From Cochliopodium minus (taxonomy: Eukaryota > Discosea > Himatismenida > Cochliopodiidae): DNA of 42,855 bases. This document shows, in pieces, positions 1 to 11,130 of the stretch. The translations under genes and the position numbers were made by a program. Position 1 is the stretch's first letter. The number at the start of each line of letters is the position of its first letter. Where the stretch lies: positions 1 to 42,855 of the forward strand of contig JAMYWO010000142.1 in the NCBI GenBank assembly GCA_024220525.1. The letters run 5' to 3'. The notes beneath the pieces are model-generated. The model had not been told where the DNA came from and did no database searches. It saw only the letters and a list, made by a program, of their open reading frames with translations.

Positions 1-225
1 TTTTATTTTTTATTTTTTATTTTTTATTTTTTATTTTTTATTTTTTATTTTTTATTTTTTATTTTTTTTTCATTTTTAATTTTGTTTTATTTTTATTTTT
101 ATTTTTTATTTTTTATTTTTTTTCATTTTTAATTTTTATTTTTATTTTTTATTTTTTATTTTTTATTTTTTTATTTTTTTATTTTTTCACTTTTTATTTT
201 GTTTTATTTTTATTTTTATTTTTTT
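1..225. repeat. A-T6 microsatellite tract at left edge (intron of MAPK)
   Basis: The tract is nearly pure T with an A about every 7 bases (A followed by six Ts), with some 6-base units. It ends at an acceptor AG (228-229) that opens a MAPK exon, so it is the 3' part of an intron. The same repeat type sits near 36783-36957, 38989-39150 and 42777-42855, where other genes are cut. Confidence 0.9.
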
Positions 226-229
226 GAAG

Positions 230-1729
230 TCATAGAAAAGTTGGATATGGATCTGCTCAAATTAATAAAATCTTTTGATTTAACTGCCAATCACACCAAA
301 TTATTTATGTATCAAATATTTCGAGGGTTAAAATGCTTACACAGCGGAGGAGTTGTACACAGGTAAAAAAAAAAAATTTGTTCAATTAATTTCTCCATCT
401 TTATAATCCATAAAATTTTATGATCAATCTTCTTAATTTTATTCTTTTATTAGAAATAGAGATAAAATCATTTTGAAATTTTTTTTTTAAATTAAAATTA
501 TTTAATTTGTTTTATTTTTATTTTTATTTTTATTTTTATTTTTATTTGTTTTTATTTTATTTTTATTTTTTTATTTTTATTTTAAATTTTTTCTTTTTAT
601 CAAAATTATTTGTTTTATTTATCAAATTTTTTTAATCGTCTATTTTTATTTTTCCCTAAAAAAAAAAGAGATTTAAAAACAAACAACATACTAGTGAACG
701 TAAAAACATTAGACGTGAAAATAAGCGATTTCGGGATGGGAAGAGAAGATTGCCTCAACAAAACACTGAGACAACAAAACCACCACTATTTCAGATCTCC
801 AGAAGGTCTTTTCGAGTGGGAGTATTCTTTCGCCGTAGACGTGTGGTCCGCTGCTTGTATAATGACTCATTTGACGGATAAAACTCCTTTGTTTAGGGGA
901 AATGAACCATTGGAGTTGTTCCAGCACTTTTCTAAGGTTATTGGCCGTCCTCCCAAAAGAATTTTTTCTAAAATCAAAGATGATTTTGTAAATATTTTTT
1001 TATTTTTTATTTTTTCATTTTTCATGATTTATTATTTTTTATTTTTTTATTTTCCATGATTTTTTTATTTTTTTATTTTTTATTTTTCTTTTATTATTAT
1101 TTTTTTATTTTCCATGATTTTTTTATTTTTTTATTTTTTATTTTTTTATTATTATTATTATTTTTTTATTTTTCATGATTTTTCATGATTTATTTTTATT
1201 TTTTGAATTTCATTTTTAACTTTATTTTTTATTGTTATTATTTTTAATTAAAATAACGTTTTCATTTAATATTCTAGATTTGTTTTATTTTTATAATTTT
1301 TATTTTTAAATATTTTTAATTTTTTTTAAATTTTTTCTTATTAGGTAACAAATTCATTTAATTTTGACAACATTAAGAACGAAGAAAATTCTTTGGCATT
1401 TTTGTATAAAAATCAAGGCCCTCATTTTGTAAATTTCTTGGAAAAATGTTTTTGTTGGGACGATAAATCAAGATTAACTGCAACCGACGCACTGGTAAAA
1501 AAAACTTTGAATTAAATTTAAATAAATTTTCTCATATTTCAATTTTTTTTTTTTTAAAAAAATTTTGAAGGCTCATCCTTATTTTGGAGAATTAAGAGAT
1601 CCTTTGGATGAACCCGTTGCCACTTCTCCTTTCAAAATGTATGATTCTTGCGATTTTTCAATTGAATATATTAGAAAAATGTTGTTTTATGAGTCAAAAG
1701 AAAGTTATTCCGAAAAGTTTAATAAATAA
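230..1729 (+). CDS. MAP kinase-like Ser/Thr kinase, 3' half (C-lobe), cut at left edge
   Basis: Protein kinase that transfers phosphate from ATP to Ser/Thr of substrates; best match is the ERK/MAPK group. Exons are 230-362, 669-987, 1345-1494 and 1571-1729, all in phase. Seen: HRDLKTNN with the catalytic Asp (split over the first intron), DFG with its Asp codon at 727, RSPE in place of APE, VDVWSAACIM, and an ERK-like tail with LTATDALAHPYF and DPLDEPVATSPFKM. The activation segment has no TxY motif: QQNHHYF lies where TEY and the following VATRWYR lie in ERKs, so activation by a dual-specificity MAPKK is doubtful. The N-lobe is missing here. The first exon begins in phase 1, which fits the MAPK N-lobe exon ending at 36775 (see findings). 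Confidence 0.85.
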
Positions 1730-1792
1730 CAAAAAAAAAAACTTTTTATTTCGTTTTAATCCCAATTTATTATTTTTATTTGTTGTTCATTT

Positions 1793-2793
1793 TTAACTGT
1801 CACAACAATATTTTTTCGTAGTTTTACAAAGTCCGCAAACATCTCCTCCGAAACACATTAAAGCAACCACAGAACCTTTGTTGTTCAACTCTTCAGTGAT
1901 TCCTCCCAGGTAAGAATCAATCTTATGAGCATTTTCACATTTATCAAATTGTTCATGATCGAAAGGGGGATATAATATACCGTCATACTTATTTGATCTT
2001 AAAGCTTTACATTTGCACATATTTTTCGTGTTAAAAGAGCAATAACAGAATGTGAAAAAGTAAACGAAAATCCTCAGAAATTCAATAAAGAGGAATAAAA
2101 TGGAGAAAGGAAGACCTATCATTGTCCCTACTATTGCACATACAAAAGACAGTATACAATTACAAAAACCAAGAACACTTATTGTATTTTTGACTGATCC
2201 ATAATGGAAATTAAACCTGTTTTTCATTCCGATGATAAAGCAATTACAAGACACCTTATCAATGAAAAAAAAAAAAGATTTAAAATTCTTATAAAACAAA
2301 TTTAAATGAAATTTAGAATTTTCGTTTTTTCTTTTAGTTTGTTTTTACGAATATTTGTGTATATTCTAACACATATCCGTAGCAACATTCTATACCTACT
2401 GTATGTCCTGATATTGAGGTCACTCTTTTTGTGAATTCAAAATCCTTGTAAAAATATTTCGAATTGTGATATCTCTCGCTCTTTTTTTGGCATTCTTGAA
2501 ATTGAGTCTGGAGAATACTTGATTTTGGATTCTATTTTTAAAAATTTAAAATTTTTTAATTTTTCTTTGCTTTATGATCAATATAACAAGTCTAATATGT
2601 AATTTTAGAATTCATTTACTTTTATTTGATCTTTCCATTTTTTAGACACACCTCTCATTTTATAATATTCTTGTTCGTTGAAATATGACCATATCTTTTC
2701 TTTTATATCTCTTGGTAAATTATCTATTGCAAAGAAATTTGAACTATCATTGTTCATCATCCCTTCATTTTCTTTATTATCATCAAAATCCAT
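1793..2793 (-). CDS. F-box protein with membrane-spanning, Cys-rich C-terminus
   Basis: Three exons, 2793-2620, 2531-2349 and 2254-1793, all phase 0, give 272 residues. The N-terminus has an F-box-like segment (residues about 24-55, with DNLPRDIKEKIWSYF and the VSKKWKD end typical of F-boxes), which in the family binds Skp1 in an SCF ubiquitin ligase. After it comes a region I do not recognise, with Cys pairs, one or two hydrophobic helices around residues 135-185 (LSFVCAIVGTMIGLPF, then FLFIEFLRIFVYFFTF) and a Cys-rich tail ending KKYCCDS. F-box domains are usually paired with substrate-binding repeats, not membrane helices. The gene is convergent with the MAPK (63 bp between stops) and divergent from the UXS gene (about 230 bp, probably a shared promoter region). 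The F-box call is moderate; function beyond it is unknown. Confidence 0.65.
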
Positions 2794-3023
2794 TTTTATT
2801 TTGAAAATTTAAATATATTTTGTTAAGAATGAAAAAATCAGTGAATACAAGAACTAATCTTGTATCTTTTTTTTTCAATAATTTCAAGTGTTGTTTGCTG
2901 AAAGTTTTATAAATGTGATTTGGAAAGAGGTATGGGAAAAATTTATGACAAAAAATAAAAATAAAAAAAATTGTTAATTTCCCTGTATCCAAAAAGGATA
3001 ATTAAATCACTATATTTAAATAA

Positions 3024-4998
3024 ATGAAGGTAATCACTTTTTTTTTTGAACTGATCGATTTATATTTGCTATAATTGATTTAATCATTCAAACTAACATA
3101 TACACTCAAACAAAAAAAAGCAATTTTCAAAATATATATTGGTGACTGGTGGAGCTGGATTCATTGGATCTAATCTCTGCAGATTATTAGTCCAAGATAA
3201 ATCCACCTTTGTATTATCCTTGGATAATCTCTATACAGGTTCCAAGAATAACTTGGTGGGATTGGAAGGAGAGAATTTCAGCTTCTTGGAAGAGGATATC
3301 CTCAATCCCAAGCTTGGGGAGATCTTGGACAAATACAGATTCGATCAGATCTATCATTTGGCCTGCCCTGCATCCCCACCTGCATATCAGAAGGATCCAT
3401 TGAATACCTTGAAGATCAATACAGTGGGAACTTTCAATATTTTGGATATTGCTTGCAAACATAAAAGCAGGTAAAAAAAACCATCATGATTCTCATAATG
3501 AAAATGAAAATAATTTTATAATCAAAACTATAATCATTTATCTTATTTTCTTTTTAATCACTCTCCTTTTGATCATAATTTTTGTCTATTTATTAAAATT
3601 AATCTTGCTCTTGTTGAAATTTGGTTGTTTTATAAATTTATAATATTTTTTTTTTGAATCATTCCGTTCCAAAAAAATTAAATTATTTTTTATAAATGAA
3701 TTCTTAGTTTAATCATTTCATCTCCAATCAATAAAATAATTCAACAATAAATTATGATAGACTCTAAATATTTTTTTTTTGATTTTTTATAAATTGTCAA
3801 AAAAATTTTTATTTCTTATTAAACCATAAACACTTTAATTTCTAGAGATGTTCAAAATTTTACAACAGTTCAAAATTTGTTAGTTATAAATTAACATCCG
3901 CTAATAAAGTTGTAAATTTTTGGATATGTCTATTTAATTTATGAAAAATAAAAACAGGAAATTTTTTATCATTTTTTTTTTATTTTTTTTTTTCATTTTT
4001 TTTCATTTTTTTTTTAAAATTCATTTTAATTATTCATTAAAAAAAAAAAAAAGAGTACTTTTCTCCTCCACATCGGAAACGTACGGAGACCCATTGGAAC
4101 ATCCACAAAAGGAAACCTACAGAGGAAACGTGAACACAATGGGGCCAAGAGCATGCTACGACGAAGGAAAGAGAATCTCGGAGACGATCTTCTATGAATA
4201 CAATCAAACCCGTGGGTTGGAGATCCGTATCGCCAGAATCTTCAACACTTATGGTCCTTATATGAGCCCTGAGGATGGCCGTGTCATCACCAACTTTACC
4301 AAGCAGGCTGTCACTAATTCTGATGTCACTATTTATGGTACTGGTAAGCAGACTCGTAGCATTTGCTTCATTTCCGACTTGTTGGATGGTAAATAATAAT
4401 TACAAAAAAAAAAATATTAGTAATTTTAGCACTTAATTTTCAGTTTTTTTTAGATTTCAAAAATATTTTTTTTTACTTTTTTTTTTTTAATTTTTTTTTT
4501 ATTTATTTTGATCAATATGCTATTTTGTAAAAAATTTTTTGTAATATTTAATAATCTTGAAAACCAATAAAACTATCTTCTTTTTTTATTAATTTGTTTT
4601 CATATTTGTTATTTTTTTTTTGTAATTAAATTACAGAATAAAGAATTTATTTTTTGATTAATGATCTTTTTTTTCTCTATTTTTTATTTGTTTTAAAACT
4701 CTTCTAATATATTTATATATTTTAAGGATTGTGCAAGTTGATGAATAACAACGAACACATTGGCCCAATAAATATCGGTAACCCTATTGAGTTGACCATC
4801 TTGGAAATCGCAGAGTTGATCATCCAGCTGACCAACTCCAAATCTAAAATCACTTACCATGATTTGCCCCAAGATGATCCTACCAAGAGACGTCCTGACA
4901 TTGAAAGAGCAAAATCCGTTTTGAATTGGGAACCTAAGGTTTCTCCTAAGGAAGGTTTATTGAAAACTATTGAGTGGATCAAAGAAAAAGTTTTATAA
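3024..4998 (+). CDS. UXS1: UDP-glucuronate decarboxylase (UDP-xylose synthase), NAD-dependent SDR
   Basis: Converts UDP-glucuronate to UDP-xylose through a bound NAD+/NADH cycle; in the family the product feeds glycan synthesis. Exons are 3024-3029, 3121-3470, 4054-4388 and 4727-4998; the sum is 963 nt, 320 residues. The first exon holds only Met-Lys, and its donor GTAATCAC and acceptor AAAAAAAG give [20 protein letters not shown]. Seen: the NAD-binding TGGAGFIG (residues 11-18), [21 protein letters not shown], and the catalytic Tyr-x-x-x-Lys as Y154 and K158 in ACYDEGKR. Length suits the soluble core enzyme without an N-terminal membrane anchor. Two long introns (583 and 338 nt) are exceptional for this window. 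Convergent with the GPCR downstream, 80 bp apart. Confidence 0.95.
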
Positions 4999-5078
4999 AA
5001 AAAAAATTATTTTTTTTTTTTTGTTTCAAATTAAAATTTATTTAAATACTTTATTTTTTTTTTTATTGTTTTAATTTT

Positions 5079-6729
5079 TTATTTGTCAATACTTGTAGTC
5101 AAATCTTCAATGTTTGTCATTTCGTTAAGCACATTGTCCGTAACTGAGTTTTGAGGAGATGTTGTTCCATTTTTTGCAGTCGTAAATTTCATGGAAGCAG
5201 AGGCAGTCGTTTTTGGTCGAATGCACTTTTTTAAAAAATTTTTATTTTTTCAATTTTTTATGTTTTTTAAAAATAAAAATTACTTCGCAACATGGAAAAA
5301 TATTTGAAAATAAAGTTGCCCAACTCTTCCAAAGTTTCATGTTTACTCCTAAATTTAAAGCTGCATTTAAATTTCAATCTTGAAATTTTCGAATTTAAAT
5401 TACCATAAACCATTGAATGTAGAAGACCCTTACAACTTGACTAAAAATAGTATAATTATTAATTTCTACAATTAAAAAAAAAAATATACCATAAAAGAAG
5501 CAAAATCCTGTCAAAAAAAATTTGATTATTTTAGATTTTTTAAGGAAGTTTTCTTTTTACAGCAACTCTCGGGTTAGGTGTTTTATTAGGATTAGACCAA
5601 ATCCAAATTCGAAAAGACCCAGTTGGTGCCCAAGTTAAAAGATAAATCAGAAGAAACAATAACAATTTGATCTTTTCAAGTAAAAAGTTGAAGAAAAATT
5701 ATTTAAAAAAAGAGAATTTTAATTATTACCAAAGTCCATTTTTTCTTTTGTTTATTTTGCAGATAACTTAATATTGACTTCGAACAAACAATGACAATCA
5801 CCACATTAACTCTTTTTAAAATTTATTTTTTTAATTTAATCAAGTAAAAACAAGGATGAGATATAAAAATTATTACAGAAAGATGAACCAGACCCATGCG
5901 TACAATAAAACTATTTGGCTTATTTCAGTATTCAACCAACACCATAAACTTGCATTTCCTATGTTGTTGGTTGCAATTCCAATCACCGAAAACAATAATC
6001 CAATACCCCATGCAGCATTTGCAATGTACATATATCTTTTTATCTTCTTCCTATTAAAAATGTTATAGGGGATTTATTAAAATATTAAAAAATTATAAAT
6101 AATTAATTATTCTTTAGTTAATTTCGAAATTTCTATTACGTCATATTTCCCATTTTCCTTGCGAAATAGTAAATCTAAATTTGAAAAGTTTAACATTTGT
6201 TTGAAAAAAAATGATTTTTTCTTACAGTAAGAAATAGATTGATTGCAATAGCAAAATCCATAAAGATTTCAACCTAAAATTTTTTGGACATTTCGATATT
6301 TGTGAATTTAAGCGGATTATTAAAAAAATAAATAAATTTTTCGAATTGAAATTACAATTGTGAACATCTCCAACATAAATCCACTAGCCAAGCACATTCT
6401 TCGGTGTTTTTGATCAAATAATTGCAAACCTCCAACCATCGGCTAGAAATAAAATCTGGGTTGTAAACTATCGTCATAAAAAACAAAAGATTTTACCTTT
6501 AAAAACTTGATCTTAAAAGGGAAAGTTAATAATTAAATTGTGGATTAAATAATTTAAATGAATCAACCCAACTCGTCGCAAAATCTGCAACAAAAATATT
6601 AAAAAATAAAAATGCAGGGTGTTTTCTCAGTGGTTTGAATAAAATAAATGATAAGATCACAATTGAACAACAGAAAATCGAAATAGGATTAATGATGAAT
6701 AAGAGTATATCTCCTCTAGACAATGCCAT
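5079..6729 (-). CDS. cAMP-receptor-like (slime-mould type) GPCR, copy 1
   Basis: Seven-helix receptor; the family (Dictyostelium cAR/Crl) couples to heterotrimeric G proteins at the plasma membrane. Twelve exons: 6729-6568, 6511-6497, 6442-6356, 6273-6226, 6174-6140, 6050-5877, 5811-5730, 5671-5561, 5507-5490, 5440-5404, 5348-5284 and 5225-5079. They join in phase to 326 residues, with introns of 49-89 nt. Seen: TM1 and TM2 around residues 8-54, a Cys-anchored TM3 (MCLASGF, then TIVEIFMDFAIAINLFL), TM4-TM5 with WCWLNTEISQ, TM6 with FLLIYLLTWAPTGSFRIW, TM7 followed by a Ser/Thr-rich cytoplasmic tail. A 15-nt exon (IKFLK) and an 18-nt exon are needed. The first donor, GTTGATT, is the least certain. 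Ligand unknown. A second family member lies at 28660-30178. Confidence 0.85.
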
Positions 6730-6908
6730 CTTTAATTTTTTTTTTTTTCCAATTAAATTATTGAAATTTAGATTCTTTGATAGGAAATATATTTTTTTCT
6801 TTGATCACAACTTACAAATGAAATACAAGATTTTTTTCATTATTTGAGATAAATTTTAAATAAAAAACCAAAAAATAATTATAAAATTTATTAATAAACA
6901 AAAAATAA

Positions 6909-6991
6909 GAGATTGTGGCGGAGTGGTTAACGCGGTTGGCTGCTAACCAATTGTCTCTCGGGACGCGTGGGTTCGAGTCCCACCAATCTCT
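6909..6991 (+). tRNA. tRNA-Ser(GCT)
   Basis: 83-nt cloverleaf: acceptor GAGATTG pairs with CAATCTC, the anticodon loop CTGCTAA reads GCT (Ser codons AGC/AGT), the long variable arm is TGTCTCTCGGGACGC, and the T-arm is GTGGG-TTCGAGT-CCCAC. No intron. The base after the acceptor stem is T, whereas eukaryotic tRNA-Ser normally has G73. A near-identical copy is at 26685-26767; the only difference is one base in the variable-arm loop. Confidence 0.93.
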
Positions 6992-6992
6992 A

Positions 6993-6993
6993 N
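6993..6993. other. Single unknown base N (assembly join)
   Basis: The N sits one base after the tRNA-Ser gene, and immediately to its right the sequence is in the middle of a coding repeat with no start. This is what a join of two unrelated contigs at a multicopy tRNA would look like. Confidence 0.7.
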
Positions 6994-6994
6994 A

Positions 6995-7123
6995 GTTGAT
7001 GGGATTGATGTTGATGGGATCAGTGTGGATGGGATAAGCGTTGATGGTACCGTTGTGGAAGGAATCAATGTTGAAGGTGGCATTGTTGAAGGTGGACAAC
7101 ATTTACATGACCCAAATGTGTAA
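6995..7123 (+). CDS. 3' end of a pentapeptide-repeat protein gene, 5' part missing
   Basis: Reading from the base after the N, an open frame encodes seven 5-residue units of the form V-[D/E]-G-x-x (VDGID, VDGIS, VDGIS, VDGTV, VEGIN and so on), then GQHLHDPNV and a TAA stop. In DNA this is a 15-bp minisatellite-like array with synonymous variation, which argues for selection on the protein. No start codon or upstream exon exists in this window. An acceptor AG (6994-6995) directly before the repeat is possible. Function unknown; regular 5-residue repeats often fold as beta-solenoids (inference). Confidence 0.55.
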   Translation, partial: VDGIDVDGISVDGISVDGTVVEGINVEGGIVEGGQHLHDPNV

Positions 7124-7271
7124 TTATATTCTTTTTAAATTGAAGATATAAAAAATAAAAAATCAAAATATACAATAAACCATTAAATTGAAAAATAAAA
7201 ATTAAAATAATAAAAAAATAAAAAATTATAAAAAGATACAATAAAAATAAAAAATTAAATTAAATTAAAAA

Positions 7272-8984
7272 TTAACCATTCAACAAATTGTCTCCTCCCC
7301 AAATGTTAGGAGGAAAATTAGCCACAATCGCATTGTACAAACCAAAACAATTAAACCCAGCAGCCTCCCCAGTATGATTCAAACTAGAAACGTTCCCCAA
7401 GCCAGGAAAAGGGTTGAGATCATTCTGATAAAAAACATTGGTGAGAGAAAAATTAGAAGGGGCAGATTCAAGGTCCGTACGTCCAATCACGTTTCCCACA
7501 TTTCCGTTTCCATTCACTTGACTGAAGTTGCAGATGGAGTAGGTGTTTGTGAATGAAAAGCTCGCGTTGATGTTGATCGATGACCCTATTATTCCTCCTG
7601 CTGCGTAGTCACCTCCTCCTGCTGATATGAAGTTTACGTTAACGTAGCTGTTGTTTATTGACATTGTTGTTCTAAGCACATCTATTTTAGTTTTAAAAAA
7701 AAACAAAAACTAAACAAAAAATAAAACTAAATAAAATAATTAAAAATAAACAAAAAATCAAACTTAATTAATAAAATTTTAAAATAAAAAATAAAAAAAA
7801 ATACACAAAATTTAATAAAAAAATGAAAACAATATTGTTAGAAATAATAAATACAATAATAAAATTATCATCATGAAATAACAAAATGAAAAGAATTTTG
7901 AATTTAAAAAAAAATAATAAATTATTGTAATTTTTTTAAAAAGTTTTTTTTTGTACAGTATCCAAATATCCCTCCAAACCAGGGGGCGTTTGACGAACTA
8001 GGGTTCATCTGGAAAGTGAGTTTTTTTATGTATATTTTATCTACTATTGAATCTTCTGTTGCACCGCACAACCCTCCTTTTTTGTTTAAACAATTTAATC
8101 AAATTGAAATTTTAATTAGTAAAAATTTTACCAGCTTTTCCTACACTTGTGATCGTTGCTGAAATAACCCCAACATTAGTGATTGATATTTGAGCTGTAT
8201 TTTAATTTTTTTGAATATGATAAAAATATAAAATAAAAAAATTTTAAATTAAAAAAATGATTATTTAAAAGAAATTCTCAATTGAATTCTATTTTTTACT
8301 TTGACAAAATCCGAATAATCCTCCTTTTTGAATGAATTTAAATTTTGATAATGGTTTTAATACAGATATCTTTTACCTGTATCTATTGTATTTCCATTGG
8401 AAATAGTAGTTGCAGAAATGACGGTAATATTCGATGCTTGCAAGTTATTTACAAAGCTGATTAACCATGCCACTCTGCTCGTTCCATTTACAAATATATT
8501 TTCCATGGTAAAATTGGATATAATCACATTGATACCATATCCAGATAAAATACCAATGGAATCCAACCCATTTATGGATATGTTTTTGAATGAGAGGTTT
8601 ATGAAGAGAGAATTATTGGTATAGGCGAATAATCCTGAAAAACTTGTTGATTTTATTATATTCAGGTTGGATATTGTATGAAAATTTCCATTCAAAGTGC
8701 CTAATTGTAATTTATGAATTAATTTATTTTATCCGTGTGAGATTGATTATTTTTTTTTTTGTATTTTTAATTTATAAATAGTTACCCATGAATTGATTGG
8801 ATTGATTTCCAATCGTATTGTATAATTGTGTACCGCAATCAATATTCTCAGTTAATGAATAAACCACAGTAGAATTATTGGTTAGCATGGCTTGTAATCC
8901 TGAACAATCAGATATATTGATGTTTTGGGAATTGATATGCAGAATAAAGAAGAAGAATACAAGATACAAAATTTGAAATCCCAT
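7272..8984 (-). CDS. Secreted GLUG-like repeat (beta-helix) protein
   Basis: Six exons, 8984-8786, 8700-8377, 8323-8300, 8194-8132, 8076-7957 and 7681-7272, join in phase to 379 residues. The start at 8984 is chosen because it opens directly with a signal peptide (MGFQILYLVFFFFILHINSQ); an upstream in-frame Met at 9041 would bury it. After it come imperfect repeats such as GNFHTISNLNI, FSGLFAYTNNS, IGILSGYG, GGLFGFCQT and WFGGIFGYC, which match the GLUG style found in secreted or surface beta-helix proteins. Many Asn-x-Ser/Thr sites fit a glycosylated exported protein. No membrane anchor is seen at the C-terminus. Ligand or substrate unknown. Confidence 0.8.
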
Positions 8985-9106
8985 TCTTTTTTTTTTATAA
9001 TTAAATAATTCAAAATATACGAAGATCAATCCTTTTATCACATTGAATCTTTCCGAATAAACTTACAACATCATCAAAAATGAAGATCCGAATTAATATT
9101 GAGAAT

Positions 9107-10781
9107 TTATTTGGTGATAATGAAAGAATGATTGGATCCAGCCAAAGGAATCACACCAAACAAATTTTTTTGTTTGAGATCTTTGACCAAAAAGTTAATT
9201 TCACTGATATGTCTTCCCAATTTACCTCCATAACTATTTAAATCAATAAATAAAAAAAAAAAAAAATCGAATTAAATAATTTTGGGATAAAAGAAAAGAG
9301 AGAATTTTACTTGTCCCCAATGGTATAAACCAAACCTTCTTTGTCCACACAAACAAAATGAGTTTCTCCGCTAGAAAAATCAGAAACGGAGATGTTCTTG
9401 TACTCATGTAACTGGACAGCTTGGTTCAAAGAAAAGAAATTTCCTTCTTTGTTCAACAAACCAACTCGATCTTTACCTAATAAAAATATAAATACAAAAA
9501 AAAAACAAATAGACTAATATCTATCAATTGAATAAATACCAGAATCCACTTTGACGAATTTTTTTTCTTTCAAATCTAGTTTTATTGGTACAAAGATGGA
9601 TCTCTCCTCAAAATTTCCGCATGCATAAACATCTCCCTCATCATCCAGAAAAATTGTGAAATCGAAACCACAAGAAATAATTGACTTTTTGAATTCAAAC
9701 TTTATTTCTAATGGTTCTCTTCTATTTAGGTGATCTCCAATCCCTAATTGACTTTTAAAAACAAAGTTTAAAAAAATGAAAAAAAAAAATAAATATATTT
9801 TTTACCCTTTTGATTTTGTTTTAAAGTTAATACTTTTAAAAGCAAATGAGTTTTACCTTTATCATTTTTCCCGCAACAAAAAGTTCTACCATCATCTTTT
9901 ATAAGAATTAATTTACAAGATCATTAAATAAAACTCATAAATTTTATTTTACCCAAATTAAAAAAGGTGTGAAAAGCACCTGCATTAACAGACAATACTT
10001 TGAATGGAGAAAGTTTTTCGATCAATTTTGGGGTGGAAATGATCGACTAAAAAAATGAATTTATAAACAAAAATTGAAAGAAAAAAAATTTAAATTGAAA
10101 ATGATTTTACTTCATCTCCATGACCCATTGGACCATAATATCCACATCCCACTGAATATACTTTCCCTTCATCTGTGATGAAAAAGGAGAAGGAATCCCC
10201 TGCTCCAACTTCCACTATGTTCTTTTTCTCGAAAAAATTTATCTTTTTGGGCAAATGTTCATCTATATCTTCTTCTCCATGACCAAGTTGTCCATAATGA
10301 CTATAAATGAAACGATTTAAAATTTTCTCTTTCATTATGGAATGGATAGATGTAATTTTATATGATCTATCAAAATTAGATCATCATTATAGGGCCATAT
10401 AAGAAAATATAATTTCTTTTTTAATATAATTTACCATTTCCCCCATGAATATACTATTCCATTTTCATCTATCATTATCAAATGTGCTGCTCCCATTGCT
10501 ATCTTTATCACCCTTGTTCCATCTTGATAGGTTGTCTTACATTGCAAAAATATCGTGGAATCTTTTTCATTTCCGAATCCTTGTGCCAATCTTCCATATT
10601 TACCAGCACCACATGCATATAAATTCATTCCCAATAGAGGCTTATTCTTTATATTAAAGAAAAATTAACAATAATAGAAAGAATTGATCTATTTGGTAAC
10701 TATTCTATCATCCTCTTTAATTGTGGTATTCAAATTGTTTCCTCCTTTTAATTTTGATTGCAATAAAGACTTCAGGTCCAT
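9107..10781 (-). CDS. RCC1-repeat (seven-bladed propeller) protein
   Basis: Exons 10781-10701, 10646-10435, 10300-10111, 10046-9953, 9895-9857, 9806 (one base), 9751-9540, 9476-9311 and 9233-9107 give 373 residues. RCC1-like repeats are seen throughout: LYACGAGKYGRLAQG, IVYSWGKCHYGQLGHG, KVYSVGCGYYGPMGHG, RTFCCGKNDKGQLGIG, VYACGNFEERS, LVYTIGDNYGGKLGRH. RCC1-fold proteins act as guanine-nucleotide exchange factors or as docking propellers; which applies here is not shown by sequence. The model needs a one-nucleotide exon at 9806 to keep the conserved G of KGQLG in frame (see findings). The first intron uses the unusual donor GTTACC. Confidence 0.82.
9806..9806 (-). other. Candidate one-nucleotide microexon (RCC1 gene)
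   Basis: On the minus strand the base G at 9806 has AAAAG directly before it and GTAAAAA directly after it. Introns of 50 nt (9856-9807) and 54 nt (9805-9752) would flank it, the normal size here, each GT-AG. Including the G turns AAA-G plus T-CAA into AAA-GGT-CAA (K-G-Q), restoring the RCC1 repeat; without it the frame is off by one. A missing base in the assembly is the rival explanation. Confidence 0.45.
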
Positions 10782-11130
10782 TTTTTTTTATCAAATTGAA
10801 TAAAAAAAGAATTGAAAGTATAATCGGATCAATATCAAACATCAATTTACAAAAAGATTCTCTTAAAAAATATCCAAATCAAATTAATGGAATAAATTAT
10901 TTAAGATATAAACAGTAAAAATTGTATAAATAAAAGTAACATTTGAAAACATCGAAAGATAAACCCAAATAATATTCAAAAAAATAAAAGCAAAACATAA
11001 AATTTCTAATTATCAAATGTAATTTCATTTAATTCTGCCATTTTTGTTTTATTTCCCAAAAATAACTTAGATATAAATAATTTAATCAATATTTTCGAAA
11101 CAAAATAATAAAATAAAAAAAAAAAAGAAT
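10782..11130. promoter_or_regulatory. Divergent intergenic region, RCC1-like (-) / caspase-like (+)
   Basis: About 350 bp, very AT-rich, with short open frames only and none with a recognisable product. It must hold both promoters, but I see no defined element beyond A- and T-runs near each start. Confidence 0.5.

Noticed and set aside
1-225. Telomere-like reading of the A-T6 arrays at the window ends
   Set aside because: The unit has no G-rich strand, occurs internally several times, and lies within introns of split genes.
3449-3643. Hydrophobic open frame inside the second UXS intron
   Set aside because: It overlaps the true exon end in another frame and is AT-rich intron; the flanking exons splice in phase without it.
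6812-7102. Minus-strand open frame running through the tRNA and the N
   Set aside because: It is an antisense reading of tRNA-Ser and of the pentapeptide repeat, with an undefined residue in the middle.
9806-9832. A 27-nt exon (acceptor AAAAG at 9833, donor GTAAAAA) in place of the one-base exon
   Set aside because: Its length is a multiple of three, so it leaves the frame error unsolved and would insert nine residues into a conserved RCC1 repeat.
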